The notes under the pieces: model-generated
Told to the model about the DNA's origin: nothing
Seen by the model: only the letters and a program-made list of their open reading frames with translations
The model's database searches: none
Assembly: GCF_000760595.1 (NCBI RefSeq)
Contig: NZ_BBNM01000001.1
Span: 124,001-188,000 of the forward strand
Reading direction: 5' to 3'
From: Acinetobacter soli
GTDB lineage: Bacteria > Pseudomonadota > Gammaproteobacteria > Pseudomonadales > Moraxellaceae
Length of the DNA: 64,000 nucleotides
In this document: positions 26,033-35,129 of the stretch, piece by piece
Numbering within the stretch: position 1 is the stretch's first letter
Layout of the letters: each line of letters begins with the position of its first letter
Program-made: the position numbers and the translations under genes

Positions 26033-26818
26033 TTAGTTTACAGACAAACTTGCCTGACAAGTGGAACAATTTGTATCTTTTTCAAAATGTAAAATACGCT
26101 GTTTCATGCTGAGTCCATCCCAAAGCAATAACTTTTCTTTGAGTGGGCTTTTGTCTAACCCCAGATATAGCAGCGCATGATGCGCCTGAAGTGAGGCCAT
26201 GACTACGGGTGTGGTGGCGAGCACTCCTGAATCTGCGCAGCGTAAGCCTTCATCTGTCATTTGCTCTTTTGGAAACAAGCATTCGTAACAGGCCGAATCC
26301 GCATCGACCATAAAGAGTTGACCTTGAAATCCAATCGCAGATGCACTAATTAATGGTATTACATTTTTTTTACATGCTGCATTCACCACATAACGCGTTG
26401 TAAAATTATCACAACCGTCTAATACCAAATCTTGCTGTCGAACGAACTCATCGGCATTGCTTTGGTCAAGCTTACCCACATAAAACTCTACACGGATATG
26501 CGGATTGATTTGCATCAGACGTTTTGCCAAAGTATCGGATTTAAACTGCCCGATATCGGCAGGTGTAAATGCGATTTGACGTTGCAAATTACTGGTTTCA
26601 ATGGTGTCGGCATCAATCAGCGTGATTTTGCCTACGCCTGCTCGAGCCAGCAGCTCTGCTGTTGTACAACCGATTCCACCCGCGCCTACAATCAAAACAT
26701 TGGCAAACTTTAGTTTTTCTTGAGCATCTAAATCCCATCCATCGAGTAAAATTTGTCTGCTATACAAATGCATTTCGGCATCATTTAGCTCTAAATCCAG
26801 ATTGTCCTGATCGTTCAC
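26033..26818 (-). CDS. moeB: MoeB/ThiF-family sulfur-carrier adenylyltransferase
   Basis: An E1-like enzyme that adenylates the C-terminus of a small sulfur carrier (MoaD or ThiS). The nucleotide-binding GAGGIG is at residues 45-50, followed by the substrate-site DGCDNFTTRY and two zinc-binding pairs (CYEC near residue 190 and CSTC near the C-terminus). It has no rhodanese domain (261 residues), like E. coli MoeB. The carrier partner is not in the window, so MoeB versus ThiF is uncertain; the N-terminus (YSRQILLDGWDLDAQEKL) leans to MoeB/HesA. It is first in the operon with the UbiB-like, folB and folK genes. Confidence 0.88.
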   Translation of the reverse strand: MNDQDNLDLELNDAEMHLYSRQILLDGWDLDAQEKLKFANVLIVGAGGIGCTTAELLARAGVGKITLIDADTIETSNLQRQIAFTPADIGQFKSDTLAKRLMQINPHIRVEFYVGKLDQSNADEFVRQQDLVLDGCDNFTTRYVVNAACKKNVIPLISASAIGFQGQLFMVDADSACYECLFPKEQMTDEGLRCADSGVLATTPVVMASLQAHHALLYLGLDKSPLKEKLLLWDGLSMKQRILHFEKDTNCSTCQASLSVN

Positions 26819-26889
26819 TCGTGATTATCCCAATTTATCAATACCAAATTCATCGCCATGATTATAAAGACAAGCTTGTGTTGTGAGAT

Positions 26890-27049
26890 GTTTTATTTTG
26901 ACAAAAGTGAACTTTTACCCCAATATTTTACTTACTCTTTAACAATTAAATAAAATCAAAGACTTAGTTAGAGCTAAAATAAAATAGGTCTTTTTATTTT
27001 ATTTGCTTTAGTATATTGTTTTTAATATATATTTTTATATTTTATTACT
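26890..27049 (+). promoter_or_regulatory. CRISPR leader
   Basis: A strongly AT-rich, non-coding stretch directly before the first CRISPR repeat. It contains TTGACA (26898-26903), an ACCCCAATATTTT segment and CTCTTTAACAA, which resemble type I-F leaders as I remember them. The position at the end opposite the degenerate repeat supports the leader call; the exact left boundary is uncertain. Confidence 0.65.
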
Positions 27050-27257
27050 CTTCACTACCGCACAGGTAGCTTAGAAATGAGCTGCTCATGGGCCTACGCT
27101 CATCTGAGGCTTCACTACCGCATAGGTAGCTTAGAAATCTTTGCCCGCATTGGAATCCTGGGAAGATATCTTCACTACCGCACAGGTAGCTTAGAAAAAG
27201 ACTATTCTGATATCAATGCAATGCACATGCTTCACTACCGCACAGGTAGCTTAAAAA
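27050..27257 (+). CRISPR. Type I-F CRISPR array, four repeats and three spacers, no cas genes nearby
   Basis: 28-nt repeats at 27050-27077, 27110-27137, 27170-27197 and 27230-27257, with 32-nt spacers at 27078-27109, 27138-27169 and 27198-27229; the exact 60-bp period is the I-F hallmark. Repeats begin CTTCACTACCG and end AGCTTAGAAA, with a CTACC/GGTAG stem for Cas6f. Repeat 2 has one change (CGCATAGG for CGCACAGG) and repeat 4 ends TTAAAAA, marking it as the leader-distal end, so the array reads on the + strand. No cas1, cas2-3 or csy gene occurs in this window. mprF begins 100 bp later. Confidence 0.95.
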
Positions 27258-27357
27258 GTTTGACGACTCAAAATCATCAATATTCAGGTAGGTATTTGAT
27301 TAAAAATGCATATACTGAAATCAACAACAATAGTTTAGATTTTGGCACTTTTTTCTT

Positions 27358-29928
27358 ATGCTCAAACAGCCCTTCCTCAAAAAGATAATTCAATATGCGC
27401 CAGTCATTTTATTTTGCATAGCATTATTTATCATACATAAAGAACTAGAGACCCATGAGTTTTCAGGCTTACTTAAACACTGGAACAATATTCCTTGGTC
27501 AATCGCGCTAATGGCATGTGGTTTGACATTAGCCAGCTATCTACTCCTTACAATTTATGATGTTTTGGCTTTAAGGTCATTAGGATATCGCAACATCAAA
27601 TATAGATATATTCTATTCACTTCGTTTGTCAGCTTTGCTATCAGTAACAACACTGGGCATGCATGGGCCTCTGGAGGTTCAATCCGCTATCGTTTTTATC
27701 AAAAAATGGGCGTTCAGGGCTGGGATATTGCAAAAATCTCGGCTTTTTTAAGTCTGACTTTTTTTATTGGTCTGATGACACTTGGACTAATTTCAATTGT
27801 GCTTGCACCAGCAAATGTACTCGATCATCTAAATCAGCTACATCTCTTTTATATTTTAATCTTGTTAAGTGCAGGATTTTTGATCATGTATTGGAGCATC
27901 GTTGTTCTTGTCAAAAAGCCAATAAGAATTAAAAACCTCAGTATCGATCTTCCTTCCCCCAAAACTGCTTTTTTACAAACTTTACTGGCCTGTTCAGATC
28001 TTATCTTGGCCTCTACTGTGCTCTGGATATTGCTAAAAGATATTCCAGGCATCAACTTTGAAAGCTTTATCGTTATTTTTATCTTGGCTCAGCTTCTAGG
28101 TTTAGTTTCTCAAGTACCCGGTGGTATTGGCGTTTTTGAAGGTTCTTTTTTGTGGCTTTCCAGCAATGTATTGGCAACAAGCCAACCCGCGATTGCAATT
28201 GCATTGGTTTTGTATCGGGTGATTTATTACTTTTTACCTTTGTTCATTGCTGGAACCCTACTGGTTTTAAAAGATTTTTATCAGCATCGAAGTAAACTTA
28301 TTCAGGCAGAAAAACTCGCAACACGAATAATTCCTTCTATAGTGCCGCAAATTTTTGCCTTATTTTTATTTTTAAGCGGTGCTTATCTATTGGTTTCAGG
28401 GGCTTTACCCACTTTACCCAATAATCTGCACTGGCTGAGTAATTTCATCCCACTGCCAGTACTGGAACTGTCGCACTTAATGGGCTCACTCGTTGGGGTA
28501 TTATTGCTATTTCTAGCACGGGGTATTTATCTCAAACTGGATGCAGCATGGTACGGCGCTTTAATTCTTTTGGCATTGGCAATTTTAAGCTCAGTTTTGA
28601 CAGCAAGTGGCTGGGTTAAAGTTGTTGCATTACTCATTATTTTTGTTTGTATTTTAATTTCTCATCGTTATTTTTATCGAAAATCATCACTGTTTGAGCT
28701 ATCACCAGAGCCTTTTTGGCTCATCAGTATCGTTCTTGTAGTCGCCGGTAGTACATGGCTAGGCTTTTTTGCCTATCATCATGTTATCTACTCTGATGAT
28801 CTATGGTGGCAGTTTTCCTATAAAAACGATGTTTCACGATTTTTACGTTCATCTATCGTAATTGCAGTACTTCTAGTTGCAATATTTATCTGGCAATTAT
28901 TTGGAATTTCTCGACCTGAACATATTGAACAACTTGATGAATCCGAACTTAACGATATAGAAAATATTCTCCATCAGACTCATGATACCCAAGGCTTTTT
29001 AGCATTACTGGGAGATAAAAAAATCTTCTGGTCAGAGGATCGATCCGCATTTATTGCCTACGCAACGACCAAAAAATACTGGATTGCAATGGGAGATCCG
29101 GTAGGCACTTCGTCGGCATTTGGCGAACTCCTTTGGAAATTCAAAGAACAGGCCGATCGGTTTGGTGCCAAAATTGTTTTTTATCAAATTAGTGAAGAAT
29201 ATTTACCGATTTATCTTGATCTTGGACTAAGTTTACTCAAATTAGGCCAAGAAGCTCGCGTTGAATTATCACAATTTGGACTGGAAGGAAAAAAACGAGA
29301 TAACCTGCGCCGAGGTCGAAATAAATTAATTAAACAAAACTATTACTTTGAAGTACTTGAACGAGATGCTGTGGTGGCCAATATTAATCGACTGAAAGAA
29401 ATTTCTGATGCTTGGCTGACACAAAAACAAGTTCGTGAAAAACGATTTTCGTTAGGTTTTTTTAGTGAAGCCTATATCTGTCGAACGCGGGTTGCGGTTG
29501 CACGATCACCTGAAGGTCAAATTATGGCTTTTGCCAATCTGTGGGAAACTTTTTCACATGAAGAGCTTTCTATAGATTTAATGCGTTATGACCCATTGGC
29601 TCCAAATGGTGTGATGGATTTTATATTTGCGGAGCTAATGCTATGGGGAAAAACGCAGCAATATGTCTGGTTCAACTTAGGTGTAGCTCCATTGTCTGGT
29701 TTAGAGCGGCATCCTCTTGCGCCACTTTGGCACAAAATTGGCACCACGATTTTTGATCTTGGTGAAGAATTTTACAATTTTGAAGGTCTTTATGAATATA
29801 AAGCTAAATTCAATCCGGTGTGGCAATCACGTTATTTAGCAACACCCGCTGGCTTGTCTGCTCCCTTTACCCTGTTAACCATCACGCGTTTAATTGCAGG
29901 CGGATGGAAAGGAATTATCAAAAAATAG
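27358..29928 (+). CDS. mprF: MprF-like phosphatidylglycerol lysyl/alanyltransferase (flippase-synthase)
   Basis: An integral membrane protein of 856 residues with the two-part MprF layout. The N-terminal half is a polytopic lysylphosphatidylglycerol synthetase TM region (UPF0104) with the conserved GHAWASGGSIRYRFYQ and QVPGGIGVFEG segments. The C-terminal third is a soluble DUF2156 acyltransferase-like domain (from about residue 530; YWIAMGDPVG, DNLRRGRNK, SLGFFSEAY, LGVAPLSGL). MprF proteins add an amino acid to phosphatidylglycerol and flip it, reducing sensitivity to cationic peptides. The amino acid used is not predictable here. No strong RBS is visible at ATG 27358. Confidence 0.92.
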   Translation: MLKQPFLKKIIQYAPVILFCIALFIIHKELETHEFSGLLKHWNNIPWSIALMACGLTLASYLLLTIYDVLALRSLGYRNIKYRYILFTSFVSFAISNNTGHAWASGGSIRYRFYQKMGVQGWDIAKISAFLSLTFFIGLMTLGLISIVLAPANVLDHLNQLHLFYILILLSAGFLIMYWSIVVLVKKPIRIKNLSIDLPSPKTAFLQTLLACSDLILASTVLWILLKDIPGINFESFIVIFILAQLLGLVSQVPGGIGVFEGSFLWLSSNVLATSQPAIAIALVLYRVIYYFLPLFIAGTLLVLKDFYQHRSKLIQAEKLATRIIPSIVPQIFALFLFLSGAYLLVSGALPTLPNNLHWLSNFIPLPVLELSHLMGSLVGVLLLFLARGIYLKLDAAWYGALILLALAILSSVLTASGWVKVVALLIIFVCILISHRYFYRKSSLFELSPEPFWLISIVLVVAGSTWLGFFAYHHVIYSDDLWWQFSYKNDVSRFLRSSIVIAVLLVAIFIWQLFGISRPEHIEQLDESELNDIENILHQTHDTQGFLALLGDKKIFWSEDRSAFIAYATTKKYWIAMGDPVGTSSAFGELLWKFKEQADRFGAKIVFYQISEEYLPIYLDLGLSLLKLGQEARVELSQFGLEGKKRDNLRRGRNKLIKQNYYFEVLERDAVVANINRLKEISDAWLTQKQVREKRFSLGFFSEAYICRTRVAVARSPEGQIMAFANLWETFSHEELSIDLMRYDPLAPNGVMDFIFAELMLWGKTQQYVWFNLGVAPLSGLERHPLAPLWHKIGTTIFDLGEEFYNFEGLYEYKAKFNPVWQSRYLATPAGLSAPFTLLTITRLIAGGWKGIIKK

Positions 29929-29958
29929 CCACATCTCCATTAAAAGGTAAAAATTTTT

Positions 29959-30540
29959 ATGCATCATAATACACACATTCAATCGGTTGAATTACCTAAA
30001 TCATATCGCTTGCTAAATCATGGTCCAACCGTATTGGTGTCTGCAAAGTCGGGAGATACAGAAAATGTCATGGCTGCCTCATGGGCCTGTGCACTTGAAT
30101 TTTCACCCGCAAAAGTGACTGTGGTCTTAGATAAAAGTACACGAACGCGTCAACTGGTTGAGGAAAGCGGTTATTTTGCCTTACAGGTTCCTTGTCTTGC
30201 TCAAATTGATATGACCAAAGAACTGGGAACATTAAGCTTATTTAATGAACCCAATAAACTCGAGCAATGTGGAACCAAACTTTTTTATCAGGATGGGCTA
30301 GATGTACCACTTGTTGAAGGTTGTATCGCCTGGTTAGTGTGTAAACTTATTCCAGAACCCCACAACCAGCAAGAACATGATCTATTCATTGGCTCAGTGG
30401 TAGGTGCATGGGCAGATGATCGTGTATTTCGCGATGGACATTGGTATTTTGATGATGCCGATCCACAACTGAAAAGTTTACATTACATCGCTGGTGGAAC
30501 GTTTTACACCATTGGCGATGAAGTAAAAACCGATAAATAA
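29959..30540 (+). CDS. Flavin reductase-like (FMN-binding split barrel) protein
   Basis: A 193-residue flavin reductase-domain protein. Seen are the split-barrel strands with the flavin-contact region (VMAASWACALEFSPAKVTVVLDKSTRT broken over two strands), a FALQVP strand and a C-terminal GTFYTIGDEV. Members reduce FMN/FAD with NAD(P)H or bind flavin as a stand-alone oxidoreductase. It follows mprF by 30 bp and may be co-transcribed. No monooxygenase partner is adjacent, so its physiological substrate is unknown. Confidence 0.88.
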   Translation: MHHNTHIQSVELPKSYRLLNHGPTVLVSAKSGDTENVMAASWACALEFSPAKVTVVLDKSTRTRQLVEESGYFALQVPCLAQIDMTKELGTLSLFNEPNKLEQCGTKLFYQDGLDVPLVEGCIAWLVCKLIPEPHNQQEHDLFIGSVVGAWADDRVFRDGHWYFDDADPQLKSLHYIAGGTFYTIGDEVKTDK

Positions 30541-30551
30541 ATACTTCAAAG

Positions 30552-30583
30552 CAGGTTGAGCCACGGCGCAACCTGTTTTTTTT
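30552..30583 (+). terminator. Terminator after the flavin reductase gene
   Basis: CAGGTTG (30552-30558)/CAACCTG (30569-30575) followed by eight T. It lies just before the convergent acyl-CoA synthetase stop. Confidence 0.85.
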
Positions 30584-30587
30584 AAAC

Positions 30588-32234
30588 CTAACTGATTAAA
30601 GCATGCATCTGCATTTTGTCGATTTCTTGCTGTTTGAGCACGCCACGTTGAATTTTTCCGCTAACGGTTTTGGGCAAAGCTGCCATAAATTCAATCTCTT
30701 TAGGATAGGCATGCTTTGATAATCGACCACGAACATACATCTGAAGCTTTTCTTTCAAAGCATCTGAAGCAAGGTGCTGTGGTTTAAGCACCACAAACGC
30801 TTTCACAATTTCAGTGCGTGCAGCATCAGGCTTACCAATCACTGCAGACTCAAGCACTTCTTCACATTCGAGCAAGGTACTTTCGACATCAAATGGGCCA
30901 ACACGATAACCCGACGTTGTAATGACATCGTCTGCACGCCCGACAAAATCGATTCCTCCCAACTCATTGAGTTGAACAGTATCTCCAGTTAAATAATAAT
31001 TACCTTTAAATGATTTTCGATTTGTACCTGCATAACCTTTAAACCACATGAGCGGCGATTGTGTCCAATCAATCGCCAACATGCCAACACCACCCTTTTC
31101 AAGTTCTTGCAATTGTTCATTTAAAACAGCAAAACGATGTCCAGGTATCGCAAAACCAGCCGATCCGATCTTGACGTCATGTTGAAGTGCATGATGATTA
31201 CCAATCACCATACCCAATTCAGTTTGCCCATATTGGTCATAGATATCGACCTGAAGATATTCTTTAAACCAGTGAATCACTTCAGGCGTCAGCGGCTCTC
31301 CTGCACTACTTACCACTCTTAAATGTTGTGCAATTTGTGCATCAAATTTTTCTTTAAAGCCAAAGAACATCCGAAATGCTGTAGGAGAGCCTGTTAAATT
31401 GTTAATCTGATATTTGTGAAGTAATGTTACTGCACGATCGACACTAAACGGCTGTTCATCCAAGAGGATGCGATGTCCCATACTTAACGGACCCGTAATT
31501 CCATAATACAATCCGTAAGCCCAGCCTGGATCTGCTAAATTCCAAAATGCATCTTCCGCTCTCAAATCTACAGCATGTTGCAAATAACCTTTAAATGCCA
31601 AAATGGCTTTAAGTGGTACAGGAACCGATTTGGCTAGCCCTGTGGTTCCCGAAGTGAACATGAGTAAAAAGTCATCTTCAAATGTTCGATATTCAACCGG
31701 ACAGACCGACTCAAAGCGATTCAGCGTTGTCCAGAAATCTGGCAGATTTTGATTTGGCTCATTACTTGCATCGACTACCAGTATCGAGTCCAAATTGAGC
31801 TGATTCAATTTATGCAGATGTTCGGCATGTGTAACGATTAGCTGAGTATTTGCAGTTTCGATTCGATGCTGTATGGCTTTAGATTCAAATGCAGTAAATA
31901 AGGGCTGATAAATCGCACCAATTCGCCATGTGGCCAAAATTGTGATTAAAAGCTCGGGCGTTCGAGGCAACAACCCTGCAATACTGTCACCAACACGAAT
32001 ATTTTGACTTTTAAAAAAATTGGCCAATTGTGCTGAACGTAGATCGAGCTGCTCAAAGGTATAGTGTTCAACTTGGCCATGTTTTCCTTCCCAAATCAGC
32101 GCTGTTTTGTGTTGTCCAATATATCGGCCACAACATTCATCAAAGGCATTGATGTATTGTGCCGAGCCATGAAGCTGTTGCTCTATCAGTTGATCTAGAT
32201 CAAATTCTGCATATGCCTGTGCTAATGTTTTCAT
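30588..32234 (-). CDS. AMP-binding acyl-CoA synthetase (medium/short-chain type)
   Basis: An ANL-superfamily enzyme (548 residues) that activates a carboxylic acid with ATP and CoA. The P-loop TSGTTG is at residues 194-199, with YDQYGQTELG (A5), YLTGDTV (A7), GRADDVITTSGYRVGPFDVE (A8) and the catalytic lysine in KTVSGKIQR (A10) near the C-terminus. The sequence is of the acetyl-CoA-synthetase-like/medium-chain ACSM class rather than Acs (650 residues). It is followed upstream by an SDR dehydrogenase gene in the same direction (141-bp gap), suggesting a fatty or branched acid catabolic pair. The substrate is unknown. Confidence 0.9.
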   Translation of the reverse strand: MKTLAQAYAEFDLDQLIEQQLHGSAQYINAFDECCGRYIGQHKTALIWEGKHGQVEHYTFEQLDLRSAQLANFFKSQNIRVGDSIAGLLPRTPELLITILATWRIGAIYQPLFTAFESKAIQHRIETANTQLIVTHAEHLHKLNQLNLDSILVVDASNEPNQNLPDFWTTLNRFESVCPVEYRTFEDDFLLMFTSGTTGLAKSVPVPLKAILAFKGYLQHAVDLRAEDAFWNLADPGWAYGLYYGITGPLSMGHRILLDEQPFSVDRAVTLLHKYQINNLTGSPTAFRMFFGFKEKFDAQIAQHLRVVSSAGEPLTPEVIHWFKEYLQVDIYDQYGQTELGMVIGNHHALQHDVKIGSAGFAIPGHRFAVLNEQLQELEKGGVGMLAIDWTQSPLMWFKGYAGTNRKSFKGNYYLTGDTVQLNELGGIDFVGRADDVITTSGYRVGPFDVESTLLECEEVLESAVIGKPDAARTEIVKAFVVLKPQHLASDALKEKLQMYVRGRLSKHAYPKEIEFMAALPKTVSGKIQRGVLKQQEIDKMQMHALIS

Positions 32235-32375
32235 TTTTATCGTCTCGCTCTTCCATTTTGCTGACAGATATCAATCTGTTTTCCATACGGCTTTTTTGTT
32301 TTTGTTGTCGTGGTTAAGAAGTGTATGACTCCCTCTTCACTCACCCACTAAATCGTTTCCTACCTAGCTTAGGCT

Positions 32376-33146
32376 CTACTTTGGAGCCATTCGAATCGCG
32401 CCATCGAGTCGAATCACTTCACCATTGATATAGCTATTTTCTATAATATGACCAGCCAGTGCTGCAAATTCCTCTGGCCGCCCGAGTCTTGAGGGATACG
32501 GTACCATCTGGCCCAGCGCATCCTGTACCTGCTGAGGCATTGCTTTTAGCATGGGTGTTTCCATAATGCCGGGAGCAATCGTGACTACACGTATTGCATG
32601 TCGTGCAAGTTCACGTGCAATCGGCAAGGTCATGGAAACAATTGCACCTTTTGATGCCGCATAAGCAGCTTGTCCAATTTGACCATCAAATGCAGCAACA
32701 GACGCTGTATTAATAATCACGCCACGATCTTCATCATGCAGCGGATCGATCTGTTTCAGCATGGCATCTGCCGCAAAGCGCAACATATTGAATGAACCCG
32801 TGACATTAATATTCATCACTTTTTGAAATAATGCGAGATCATGCAGGCCGTCTTTTCCCACCACTTTGGCTGAAGGGCCAATCCCTGCGCAATTGATCAG
32901 ACCATGTAGCGCGGCATGCTGGTGAAGATACTCCTCAAAAAAACGTTGTACTTCATTTTCACTCGTTACATCGAGCTGAAAAAACTGAGCACCTTTACCC
33001 AGACGGGCTGCTGTGGCCTCTCCGGCGTCGAGATTCATATCAATCAAACTCACATGGGCTTGCTGAGCAATTAAATACTCTGCCGTTGCAGCACCTAAAC
33101 CAGAAGCCGCACCCGTCACAATAAAATGCTTATCCTTAATTTTCAT
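32376..33146 (-). CDS. SDR-family NAD(P)-dependent dehydrogenase, 3-hydroxyacyl-CoA dehydrogenase type II-like
   Basis: A classical short-chain dehydrogenase, 256 residues. The Rossmann motif TGAASGLG is at residues 11-18, NCAGIG near residue 85, the catalytic Ser in NTASVAAF and Tyr/Lys in YAASKGA. The DMNLDAGE segment (acidic residue after beta-2) favours NAD over NADP. The overall sequence (LINCAGIGPSAKVVGKDG, IAPGIMETPML) is closest to type II 3-hydroxyacyl-CoA dehydrogenases (HSD10 group) as I recall them. It is divergent from an AraC regulator and upstream of an acyl-CoA synthetase, consistent with acyl-CoA oxidation. Confidence 0.9.
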   Translation of the reverse strand: MKIKDKHFIVTGAASGLGAATAEYLIAQQAHVSLIDMNLDAGEATAARLGKGAQFFQLDVTSENEVQRFFEEYLHQHAALHGLINCAGIGPSAKVVGKDGLHDLALFQKVMNINVTGSFNMLRFAADAMLKQIDPLHDEDRGVIINTASVAAFDGQIGQAAYAASKGAIVSMTLPIARELARHAIRVVTIAPGIMETPMLKAMPQQVQDALGQMVPYPSRLGRPEEFAALAGHIIENSYINGEVIRLDGAIRMAPK

Positions 33147-33312
33147 TGCTATTTTTACCTACTGAATGCTTATTGCGAATTCACACTTACAGGTTAAAAT
33201 CGAACGAACCGAAGTACAATTTCAAAACACCTCAATTCTACTGAGGTATTTGGCCAGTGAATTAGAACGTTCAATGTGGCTTTTTCAGATATGGGATATT
33301 CAAAACGTGACG

Positions 33313-34326
33313 ATGCAACACACCAAAGGTACTATTTCAATCGCACTCGTCAATGAAGCCCTGAGTGTCGCCCTCGCACGTGGCATTTTTATCGATCAAA
33401 TTGCTCTACGTGCAGGTATTTCACCTGAATTGCTGGCATATCCTAAGGCGCGTATTTCAGTATCGGCTTATGCGCAGCTCTGGATTGAAATTGCCAAATG
33501 TCTGAATGATGAATTTTTTGGCATGGACTCACATCCAATGCGTTATGGAAGTTACAAACTTCTTTGCTACCTCATCATCTCGACAGATACAACAGAAATG
33601 GCGCTTCGTACTATTTTAGATTATTTTAATTTACTTCTCGATGATACTCGCGCACGACTCGAGATAGACCAGCATAAGGCTTATATTTATCTCGATGACC
33701 AGATACACATCAAACGGATGTTTACCTATGCCACCTATATCATGTTGGTTCATGGCTTGCTGTGCTGGATTTCAGATCAGCGTATTCCGATTCACCAGAT
33801 CCGTGTGAAATGCGCTCAACCTGAATATCCGCAAGATTATTATGTGCGATTCTGTGAAAATATCGTATTTGATGATACGGTCAACTGCATTGAAATTGAT
33901 CTCAGTTATTTAACGCTAAAAGTAAAAAAAGATAAAAAAGCTGCACATGCCTTTTTAGAACAGGTACCGCATAATTTGCTGGTCAAATATAAAAATGAAA
34001 ATGCGCTGAGTGTTATTATTCGCAGGCAATTGATACATCTACATCCTTCGAGCTGGCCTGAACTCAAAATACTGGCACAGCAGCTATGCTTATCAGAAGC
34101 CACCATTCAACGGCGATTAAAAAATGAAAATACCAGCTATCAGCAGCTGAAAAATGATATCCGCTGCGATATTGCGATTGATCGATTGACCCATACACAA
34201 CAAAGCATTCAAGAAATTAGTGATGCACTTAACTTCCATGAAGCCAGTGCATTTCATCGTGCATTCAAAAAATGGACTGGTGTGAGCCCAGGAGCCTATC
34301 GGCAGCAGACTCAACCCTTCATCTGA
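33313..34326 (+). CDS. AraC-family transcriptional regulator (OruR/ArgR-type with arabinose-binding-like domain)
   Basis: A 337-residue regulator with an N-terminal AraC_binding_2-like region (GTISIALVNEALSVALARG... up to about residue 210) and a C-terminal double helix-turn-helix (LAQQLCLSEATIQRRLKNE; then ISDALNFHEASAFHRAFKKWTGVSPGAYR). The frame is open from 33166, but the ATG at 33313 matches the usual family start; neither has a strong RBS. It is divergent from the SDR gene and likely regulates the SDR/acyl-CoA synthetase pair. Its last 16 bp overlap the end of the convergent prmC. Confidence 0.88.
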   Translation: MQHTKGTISIALVNEALSVALARGIFIDQIALRAGISPELLAYPKARISVSAYAQLWIEIAKCLNDEFFGMDSHPMRYGSYKLLCYLIISTDTTEMALRTILDYFNLLLDDTRARLEIDQHKAYIYLDDQIHIKRMFTYATYIMLVHGLLCWISDQRIPIHQIRVKCAQPEYPQDYYVRFCENIVFDDTVNCIEIDLSYLTLKVKKDKKAAHAFLEQVPHNLLVKYKNENALSVIIRRQLIHLHPSSWPELKILAQQLCLSEATIQRRLKNENTSYQQLKNDIRCDIAIDRLTHTQQSIQEISDALNFHEASAFHRAFKKWTGVSPGAYRQQTQPFI

Positions 34327-35129
34327 CCCAAACTGATACGGTCATTTCCACCATAATCTTTTACTGTTTGCACCTGCGCAAACCCTGCTGCACTAAAAAT
34401 CTGCCGCACCGCATTACCTTGATCATAGCCATGTTCGAGCACCAACCATCCATCAACATTGAGCCACTGAGGTGCCTGCTTGATAATATGCTCAAGATCA
34501 GACAAACCCTGATGATCTGCAACCAAGGCACGACGTGGTTCTGTAGCCAAGTGCTGCATGTGCACATCATCGGCATCAATATAGGGCGGATTAGATACAA
34601 TCAAATCAAATCGCTGTGCGGGAATTGCCTCATACCATGCACCGCACACAAACTCCACCCGATCTAGCTGATGCTTCTGGGCATTTTTTGCGGCGATGTC
34701 TAATGTAGGTTGATAAATATCTGTCGCCAATACGCGCCAGTCTGGGCGCTCTTTTGCCAGAGACAGCGCAATCGCGCCAGTTCCTGTACCTAAATCAACC
34801 ACGTTACTGTGCTTGGGCAAGGTCAATTCGAGTACCGTTTCAATCAGGATTTCGGTGTCTGGTCGTGGTACTAGCGTATCTTTAGTCACGATCAGATCCA
34901 GACTCCAAAATGGCTGCGAACCCGTGATGTAGGCCAATGGCTCACCTTGTGCCAAGCGGACTAAGCCTTCAAGGTAAGCTTGCTCTTGCTCTGAACTCAA
35001 TACTTGTAACGAACGCATTCTAAGCTCTAGCGCATTAAGGTGAACAATATGTTCAAGCAGCCAGATTGCCTCTTGCCGTTCATAGCTGTCAGGCTCACCA
35101 CGCAAATTTAGTGCTTGCGCAATATTCAT
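34311..35129 (-). CDS. prmC: Release factor glutamine N5-methyltransferase
   Basis: Methylates the Gln of the GGQ motif in release factors RF1/RF2. The SAM-binding motif VDLGTGTGAIAL and the NPPY substrate-binding motif (VSNPPYIDAD) are intact, and the N-terminal helical domain is present; 272 residues is normal (E. coli 277). The ATG at 35129 overlaps the prfA stop in TGATG, giving translational coupling with its substrate RF1. The 3' end overlaps the AraC gene end on the other strand by 16 bp. Confidence 0.96.
   Translation of the reverse strand: MNIAQALNLRGEPDSYERQEAIWLLEHIVHLNALELRMRSLQVLSSEQEQAYLEGLVRLAQGEPLAYITGSQPFWSLDLIVTKDTLVPRPDTEILIETVLELTLPKHSNVVDLGTGTGAIALSLAKERPDWRVLATDIYQPTLDIAAKNAQKHQLDRVEFVCGAWYEAIPAQRFDLIVSNPPYIDADDVHMQHLATEPRRALVADHQGLSDLEHIIKQAPQWLNVDGWLVLEHGYDQGNAVRQIFSAAGFAQVQTVKDYGGNDRISLGQMKG

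Noticed and set aside
27077..27388. 103-aa frame on the + strand with repeated LHYRTGSL units
   Set aside because: It is the translation of the CRISPR repeats and spacers; no ribosome site, and the repeat period explains the peptide repeats.
33166..33312. 49-residue N-terminal extension of the AraC regulator
   Set aside because: It crosses the promoter region of the divergent SDR gene, has no family similarity and no ribosome site; the start at 33313 fits the family.
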